Shown here: positions 56,581-64,000 of the stretch, piece after piece
Numbering within the stretch: position 1 is the stretch's first letter
Layout: each line of letters begins with the position of its first letter
NCBI RefSeq assembly: GCF_019059575.1
Contig: NW_024881782.1
Coordinates: 199,001 to 263,000 of the forward strand
From: Amphibalanus amphitrite
Lineage: Eukaryota; Arthropoda; Thecostraca; Balanomorpha; Balanidae
Direction of reading: 5' to 3'
DNA: 64,000 nt
The notes under the pieces: model-generated
The model's database searches: none
Told to the model about the DNA's origin: nothing
Seen by the model: the letters and a program-made list of their open reading frames with translations, nothing else
Made by a program: the position numbers and the translations under genes

Positions 56581-59202
56581 CCCGTCAGCCCTCACAGAGG
56601 GGTTCGGGTCGGCTGTTCGGCCGAAAAGGCGTCTGGCATGTCGGCTGCTGGGGCACCCGTCAGCCCTCAGGTGTGGGTCGGCTTGGAGTTGTTTGGAGTA
56701 GAGCAGGTGGGGATGGACAGGGTGAGTGCTGCAGCGGTTTGAGCACCTGTCGACCACCTGATGAGACATGACATGTCCGACCCCGGTACTGAGATCAGGT
56801 GCTTGGTGGGTGTGGTGGCTGAGTGGCGGCTTGTACCCTACTTGGCGTGGTGGAGCAGAACCACACATCTCGACCACGAGTCTGTAAAGACTGGAAGAGC
56901 CTTCTTTCTGTTCTCGGTTTATTCTGATGTGTCCGGCTGGTACCGTCATCCCAAGGTATCTCGTGACGTTTAACTGGGTCTGCGTTTGTCAGAACGTCTC
57001 TCACGCCCGGCAAAATACCTTCAATTGATCACATGCGGCCCCGCTAAAAGCTAGTTTTAGGTTGTTTCCCGTCGGCCACTTTTCGGAATCCGTCCCCCTC
57101 ATAAGTTGCTTGGCATAACGGTTTGAGACGATTCGTCGGTCGCAAGTACATTTACTAAAATAATGTGATTTGAACATTTATATACAGGAGAAACAGGAGT
57201 CCATGGTGAATTGGGCTCATTGTTGACTTTTCCCTTTCTATAGAATGTCGTTGCTTGGAAGTGAATTGATTCGGAACTGTATGCTCTAATTAACTTGGGA
57301 TTCGAGGTGTGACGATGGCACTGCTCAAGGTAAACAATCAGAGATGCCTATTGTGGAAACCTAAGGGTTTTGTTTTTGAAAGCATCATAGTAAAACATTT
57401 GATGTAGTCCCTGTTTCAGTGCTTTTTTATCGATAAACGTACCTACCACAACATGCTTCCACGTTTTGTGCTTTCAAAACAAGCTTGTGCCACTGGTTTG
57501 CCTGATGAACGTGGAATTCTGGAGTCGAGTGATGACTGATGAGTCATGTTCTCCAATTGATATGTAACATCAGAAGTGCCATGTTTAAAACCTATCAAAA
57601 CATAAATTCCAGGTGCAAAAGCGTGGCAAGATATCGTATCTGCTCATGCATGGCCAAATTAATTTGATTCGCCGTTGCAGATCAAATACTGCATCATCTT
57701 TACCATATATAAGCCTAAAAATGGTAGTTTGACTAACACCGTAGCTTGATTCTGAGCTTTAACCCTATTAGTGGCAGGCTCCTGGTTAATTAATTACAGG
57801 TTGCATCCGGAATGTAGTGTTAAGTGTTGCTATCCAACACTAAAAATATCACAAATAACTGCAACGTGAGCTCGGAATCACGCAATTGTACTGCAAGTGC
57901 ATTAAACCCCTATACTGTTAACAAGTGAGTCATACAGCTCATTAAATTTATGCATTATTCATGCGGATAAAAGAGCAGGGTGCTCTTCTTTTGACAACAA
58001 ATATCTACAGGACGAGCCAGCGTGCATAAAATTACATTTATTCACCATGTCTGGCGTCGGGCATGGGACACGTAATGCATTATGTAGCATTTACAGGGGC
58101 TGCGAGTCGCAGGGTCGCCTCGTGCAGGTCCGCAATGCATTCATATTCATGCTCGGGCGCCCGTTGCACTGCGGTGGAAAGTGTCACCTGTCCCATGGCG
58201 CGGCGCGGCGCGGTGCGCCCTCCACCTACCCCGCCGCGCCGGCTGGCTGTCCGCCGCGCTGGCCAGGCCGCCTGTCGGGCCTATCACAAGTTGCAGCGCC
58301 GCGTGCAATATATCCGTGGACGTCATCCGGCCGCATTGTTCATGGCTGCCGTGTGTTCACGTCGAGCATTGTCCGGTAAGCGGAGACATTGGCGGTGGGG
58401 TAGATCTATGGCTGCGAGAGCGCATGAGCACATGAGCACGCGAGTGCAGGAGCTCTTGAGCACGTCTAAGGCCGCGTGAGTGAAGTCGCGCGGCCGGCCG
58501 TGGGCTGGCTAATGCTCGTTGATCACCTGCGCTGTCGCCGCTGTTGGCGTTCTCTGGTAGGTCAAACCAGACAGCCTGCAGGGTGAGCCAGCGGGCCGGA
58601 TTTCTTGGACAAGGTGAGCGTGAGTCGTGACCCGGGAGCTGCCATGACTCGCTGCTGGGGTGTTCTGGGGCCGACAGAGGCGTGGTTGACCCAAGAGCGA
58701 GGATGCTTCAGAAACTGCAGACTGTTCGATCGCTGCACGACTAGGCAGGCATACAGAGCAACTCGTGTGAATCAGCATCTTGCTGCAACTCGAGTGCCAT
58801 CGCGGACAACAACCGCTTCGTGAAGAGGCTGCTGCTCGCTGAAGGGTTTCAACAAATTTGCCATTGGGAAATCGAGTGGCTGCACCACCGCCCCTCTAGA
58901 TAAGGAGGCTGGTGATGTAGGCAGGCTGTTGCAAGATGCGCAATCACACTTTCACCTTGCCTCTCCTGAATATAGACAATTCGCATTACTTTAACGATTG
59001 ATGGACAATATATTGCATCGTCAAGAGCTATATATTGATCAATCCACATTAATCATTACGACAAATTTTCACAACAAATATAGTGCATTATGTTTCTTTT
59101 TTGCGTTTCGGGCCACACTGAGGTTAAAAAATATTATCAAAACGATTTCATAGCCTTTTACCTCATTTTAATTCGAAAAGGAAGAAAGGGAGAAACAGTA
59201 CC
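56581..59202. other. Intergenic or intronic, no gene seen
   Basis: AT-rich with a GC-rich patch at 58190-58300. A minimal ATG-plus-donor (ATGGCACTGCTCAAG|GTAAAC at 57315) is too short to support. Confidence 0.35.
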
Positions 59203-59487
59203 TAGCCGTTTTCACGACGGCCATCTGGTACTTACATACTTGGTGCAGATTAAGTGCAGCTTTGGTGTAGCTTGATCAAATAAGATTCAGCATGTTTCTT
59301 AACAGTTATCAGTTTGGGCTGCATCGATGCTTATATAAATACCTCATTTTTCAAATAATCAGGCACTATTTTTTATTGAAACACTGGAATAAGTTCATGA
59401 TACGAAGATATTTATTGTAAGAGAAATTTGGTGCACATTTGGTCAAATTAAGTGCATTCACCAGATAGCCCGTCGTGAAAACGGCTA
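59203..59487. mobile_element. 285-base MITE, TA-flanked
   Basis: The ends TAGCCGTTTTCACGACGG and CCGTCGTGAAAACGGCTA are inverted, with the match continuing to CCATCTGGT / ACCAGATAG. TA at 59203-59204 and 59486-59487 fits Tc1/mariner target use. The interior is AT-rich and non-coding. Confidence 0.8.
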
Positions 59488-60844
59488 ACATCATAGCACC
59501 TAACCTGCGGAAATTAATAAATGACATTTCGTCAGTATTTGATGTCTCATGTAGACATTTTAATACATAACACAACACATCAAACATCATGTTTTACAGC
59601 CTAAGCCAAAATATATTTTCCAACATGCATTGCCCAATATGTGCCGATTCCTGCTTATTTAAAAACCTTTCTTGTGTTGACTCAGCACATTTCAATTTAT
59701 CTTCTTGCATGACTTGAACGTAAAATGGTAATATGTGACAGTTTGCATGCAATATTTCAGCTCAACACTGGCCGTCGGCTTGAGCATACAACCTTTAAAT
59801 TGCTTCTAAGTGCGTTGCACACCTGTGGTGGCTTATCAACATTTTAGATTCTTTTTAGCCTCTTTTAAGAAGGGTTTGTGGTCGACCAAGCCTAGCATGC
59901 AACACCAATCCATCCGCTTAGAGAAATGCTCATTTTTAGATTCTCCAGTTCCTGGTCGGTCGACACGTCCGATGCTTATCTTTGATTAAAGTCGCGGTCC
60001 CAGGAAGTCGTTTGGATATTTATTGCTGCAGTAAAACAGTGATGATTATGTGCATTGTTTATTTCTGGCAGCTCTTTGAAACTCGATTACTCATTCAAGA
60101 AGACTTTATAAGACTATGCGCTCAAACTTTAAAAACCGTTTTTATACCTATCCTACTTAAGATGAAAAGGGAATTAGACGAGCATACGACAAACAGGTCG
60201 TCATATTTAGAGCTAATTCTGTATTAATCATGGCCTTCCACGATCAATATTATCGACATCACATAATTGCCATCCCTACCTCGGGTGAATCTGTATCGTA
60301 CAGTCTAACCCTCACTCTGCCCACCGTACGGTCTAACCCTCTCTCTGCCACCACACCAGCTCACATTAGCCGGTGTCGCCGGCTCGCCACCGCCACTGCA
60401 GATATCCTACCGGCGTGTATGATGAAAAACTGGTATTTCTGGCTGCATGTTTGGCGTTGACACTCTAGTGATCGGCGCACGATATGGCCGACAATGATTT
60501 ACACATGAAGACACTTACACAGTGCTCGGCCGGCCGATCACTATCAGGTCGATTGTCGAAATCAGAAAAAGTTCCTACATGTCACGCTAATTAGCGAGTG
60601 AAGTGTAGCCGCAGTGCTTATCTCTGCTCATACATATTCAATAGTAGAAGAAAAACCTTGACTTAAGTCGATTATTAATGCTGACAAAAATTAATACACG
60701 CTATTAGAAAACAGTAAAACAATAGTCATAGGACATTTTGCTCGATGCGATTAATGGTTGAAGTATTGCTAGTACCTATTAATTTTATCCTTTAGCAGTT
60801 ATTGTTTGAAAGCGAGCGGATAACCATATTGAGGAAATGTCTCT
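59488..60844. other. AT-rich region, no gene seen
   Basis: Short open frames only; no domain or repeat recognised. Confidence 0.4.
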
Positions 60845-60850
60845 CTCTCT

Positions 60851-60903
<53 letters not shown>

Positions 60904-60904
60904 T
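60845..60904. repeat. (CT)n microsatellite
   Basis: CT run interrupted by a short C-run near its start. It is not related by flanking sequence to the runs at 22.5 and 24.2 kb. Confidence 0.9.
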
Positions 60905-63900
60905 CGCTGGCTACCCCGCATGTACGTCTATCCTACTGCTCTTCCTTACCTCACCCTATCACCAACTGGACATCATTAGTTCGACCATGGTCCGGTCGAG
61001 TCCCGAGGAGGGTGCCTACCACGATGATGGCCAGAATCGATAGGAAATTCACCGAACCGATGAGTCGATATCAAATTCAGTGAACCGATGCGCTGCTGTA
61101 ATAAAGATGGTGATTCATTTGTCTTAACGGTGCCAAGACTGCAACGGTCATTTGCCATGACAAGTGTGTTCTGCATGCTGCTTAACTAGGAGGTGTGCGA
61201 CGTTTATGCCCTCATAGGTCTCTTTTGTCGAAGAATAATTCTAAGAAGATAAGGCTGCTGGCTCTGCATCTGAAAGGATAACTATTGGAAAACGGCTTTC
61301 AATTTAAATAGATCCTAATTTTATGCAAAATGTCAAAGCATTTATGTCAAAGCGAGCATTCAAATTAAATAAATAGTTAATCAGATATCACCCGTTTTTA
61401 CGGAACACAGCAAGGACATATGTCCTAAGGAACCCTCAAGGGAACAGCGTTCGGCCCTGTGGCAAATAGACTCTTCTCCCGCCCATGTATCCAGTGACGT
61501 CATCAGCTGCAGCTGCCAGCTCCAGTGACGTCACCAGCCACAGCGGACACACGTCCAGGGAGGATTAGCCCGGTGAATGGCTGAACGGTCGTTGTGACCT
61601 GAATGACCTCCGGGTGACCATAACGCCGCAGAGGGCGTCGGTGTCGCAAACTGTTGCCAGAAACGACAATAAAATGGCTTTCCCGATGACGAATTCCGTA
61701 AAGGTTATTAGGATGACTATGACTAGGCTTAGCATTTGAGAACTAATAATGCTTCTTGTGGTTGCAAAGATCCTAATGTTTGCAATGCATTTGATTGAAG
61801 TTTTAGATTAGTATCACATTAGGTATAATGAGGTGGACGATAAATCATGCTGGTTAATTGGAAAGTAGGAACTCAGAAACAACGCGCACGAAATAGACGC
61901 AATAGCTGAGTAATGAGCTTTGGTGTTAGGCATAATCTTGCCATTTCCTGGTTATATTCAAAACAGATATACCTAAAAAATGAATGCTAGCATCGATAAG
62001 CCATTGCTAAAGAATTAAAAAAAAAATCGTGTTAAATCAGTGCCTTGCTGCGCGCAATTTTTGCTTCTCTTAGTCCTTTCTGTCGTATGTGTTACCGACA
62101 GATTATTGCAGATTGGGCAGATGGGTAGGTACTTGTCAATTAACACTGGCGTGGTTTTACATCCTACGTGGTATAATTATGAAATGTAGTTTTTTTGCAA
62201 GATTTAAAGTTAACGGATAAGAGCTTAAGTGATGATTAATAAAAGATCAAAAGCTAGCTGAATTTCAATTAAGCAAAGGCAACACATATCCAGCGGGCCG
62301 ATTACCAGTAAATGGGTTCACATCCTTTTCCCCGCCGGGAACTGATGCGTCTGTCACTCACCACCGCTATATCTGAGCCCGGAGAAAGCCACTTTTTAGT
62401 CGAGCCATGTCCATGACAATTGTATCTGTTACATCTGAGCCAACTCAGCCTTGAAATGGATACTCGAGATTGTGAAAAGCGGCGTCAGTCTCAGAGTCAC
62501 GCAGTCGGACTGTGGGAAGGACAGGCCAGTCGGTCGGGGCGGCTCGGGTGACCCTCGGGGCCCGCGAGCCCCCCCCCCCCCCCTCCGCCAGCGGCCTGGA
62601 ACCCTGGGAACGACCCTGTCCGACTCTTGACGAGTTCCGATGTCCATCCAGTCGCGGGACACACTAGTCGGCATCCAGTTCCAGCCCCGCGGCTCCCGGT
62701 AAATCACAAACGGCCCTGATCTCGGATATCGATAATACCTCCGGAGGGTCCTCTGTCCCCGCGTGGGACTCGGGAGCGGATCAGGAGCAAAAACCACCCC
62801 GTGTGTGCGCGGCTGTGAGCGGGTATGTCGAACACAGCCACAGCGCATTCATCTTTAGAACGATGTTTGCGAAAGCGCGGCCAGTAGATGCCTGTGAGCA
62901 TTCGTCAAACGGTCAGCCGAGGCCGCGCGCTCCGACAGACGTATGTGCGGCTCGGTAGCGGCCGATTTCGACAGCGGGCATCGATGAATCCTAATTGGCG
63001 ACGACGTTCACCGTCGACCTGTGCAGAATCTGATCAATCTTTTACGTGGGCGTAAAACTGCCTGGATCGGGAATCATATTAATCATTTTGGGAATTTCGA
63101 AAGGAAATTCTCGACAGATTAGCGGGGAATGCAAATGAGCCATTATTTTATAATCCCTTAAGTCACGTCTACCTGTGACAGAAATTCCGGGAGGCCCTGA
63201 CATTCTTTTATTACTAGAATGGATGAAGTTGGCTTTTATTGGTAAATGCACATCAGACCCTGGTTGTTCGGACTCTCCCCATCTGACGGTCTGTTAAGAG
63301 TGCCGTGACTGGTATGTACCGAGAGCTCCCTCAGCTGGACGCTCGACAGCTCGGCCAGACAAGGCCGGCTGGAGGTAGGCGGCCTGCTCAGGAGCTGCTG
63401 GGGACCGGTCGCCCCCGCCCCGGCCCGGTACAACACCGGCGGAGGCTGCGTTACCAGCGCGGCCGGTTTACTATGCGGCTGACGGGACCAGGAGGCACGA
63501 CAGGGGTACCGGCCTCTAACGGGCCCGGGCGGTTCTGGACCGACCGGTTCGACCGGAGCTCAGACGGCCCCCTGCCGTCCCCGAGACGGCGCGCGCGCGC
63601 CAGCCTCAAGTTCATGTTCAAGATCGGCCGGTGGGGCGAGTTTTGGCCCGGTTTGGTAGACGCGTCTGACGCGACTGGTCGGCCCGCTCCGTCAGCTCCT
63701 CCGGTTCGGCGGCAGACGGCGCGGCGGGCACGATCACGGACCTGCTAGCCCAGTCGTGAAGCGGGGCGGGCGGGGAGGCGGGCCCAGTCCGGTTTCTGGG
63801 TGACGGATAGCTCCTGTGATATGGGACGCAGTGCAAGCTTCAATGGTCTTGAGAGTGAGCGTCTGAGGCCTGGGCTAAGATGTTGCAAGAGTGACCTTAC

Positions 63901-64000
63901 ATCAATTCAGAAATTCTCTAAACGATGGGATTCTTCTTACTCGGGCATCTTTTGCGACCCATATGGAAGCGGTCGTATCCAGCTGTGTGCTACACTTATT
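60905..64000. other. Region without a convincing gene
   Basis: AT-rich to about 62.3 kb, then CpG-rich patches at 62450-62900 and 63300-63800 with open frames up to 147 codons that show only Arg/Pro/Gly-rich composition. A C-run lies at 62569-62582. A paired GTGACGTCA sequence (CREB/ATF-like) occurs at 61494-61532. The window ends without a recognisable feature. Confidence 0.35.

Noticed and set aside
56332-56949. 205-codon minus-strand frame with RPTYxPQW repeats
   Set aside because: The peptide repeat is a 33-base minisatellite read in one frame; no start context, splice signal or family supports a gene.
57315-57329. ATG followed after five codons by a GTAAAC donor
   Set aside because: Far too short to distinguish from chance, with no promoter-like context.
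1-64000. tRNA, rRNA and CRISPR arrays
   Set aside because: No cloverleaf with conserved A and B boxes, no rRNA-like stretch and no regularly spaced identical repeats were recognised by eye; a tRNAscan or Rfam run would be needed to exclude small RNAs.

Overview
The window looks like animal (metazoan) nuclear DNA, most likely from an arthropod and, as a guess, a crustacean. The genes are split by short GT-AG introns of about 0.2-1.3 kb. Coding exons are GC-rich, intergenic DNA is AT-rich, (CT)n microsatellites are present, and non-autonomous DNA transposons are abundant. No bacterial-style operon, CRISPR array or rRNA was seen, and I recognised no tRNA by eye.

Region 1 (1-7.7 kb) holds transposon copies (a TTAA-flanked MITE family and a larger TTAA/poly-G element), two CpG-rich stretches and a long hairpin. 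Region 2 (7.7-22 kb) is the gene-dense core: a cyclin E gene on + (coding exons 8024-12673), a URI1 gene on - (14773-17702; convergent with cyclin E) and an intronless BRD8 gene on + (19439-21934; divergent from URI1). I derived the cyclin E and URI1 exon models by following splice phases; every junction from cyclin E exon 2 onward and all URI1 junctions keep frame. Cyclin E drives G1/S entry with CDK2. URI1 is a prefoldin-like scaffold of the R2TP/PAQosome system. BRD8 is a bromodomain subunit of the TIP60/NuA4 acetyltransferase. CCNE1 and URI1 are also adjacent in human (19q12), so the neighbourhood looks like ancient microsynteny.

Region 3 (22-32.3 kb) has two intact, intronless, secreted fibrinogen-related genes in head-to-head inverted orientation, separated by nested transposons. 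There is also a truncated third copy created by a 1.7-kb tandem duplication whose copies appear to differ only in (CT)n length. Region 4 (32.3-49 kb) is a transposon graveyard: a palindromic mariner, several MITEs, a TTAA element inserted inside a hAT MITE whose uninterrupted sister lies 2.6 kb away, and tandem repeats. Region 5 (49-64 kb) has CpG-rich promoter-like DNA with an unidentified candidate first exon at 50558, then long stretches in which I see no convincing gene.

The most unusual signals are a tandemly triplicated, frame-preserving 3' splice site in cyclin E; a TTAA-inserting transposon family with poly-G/poly-C hairpins near its ends and arrays of AGGTCA nuclear-receptor half-sites inside; and the nested insertions whose empty sites can be read directly.
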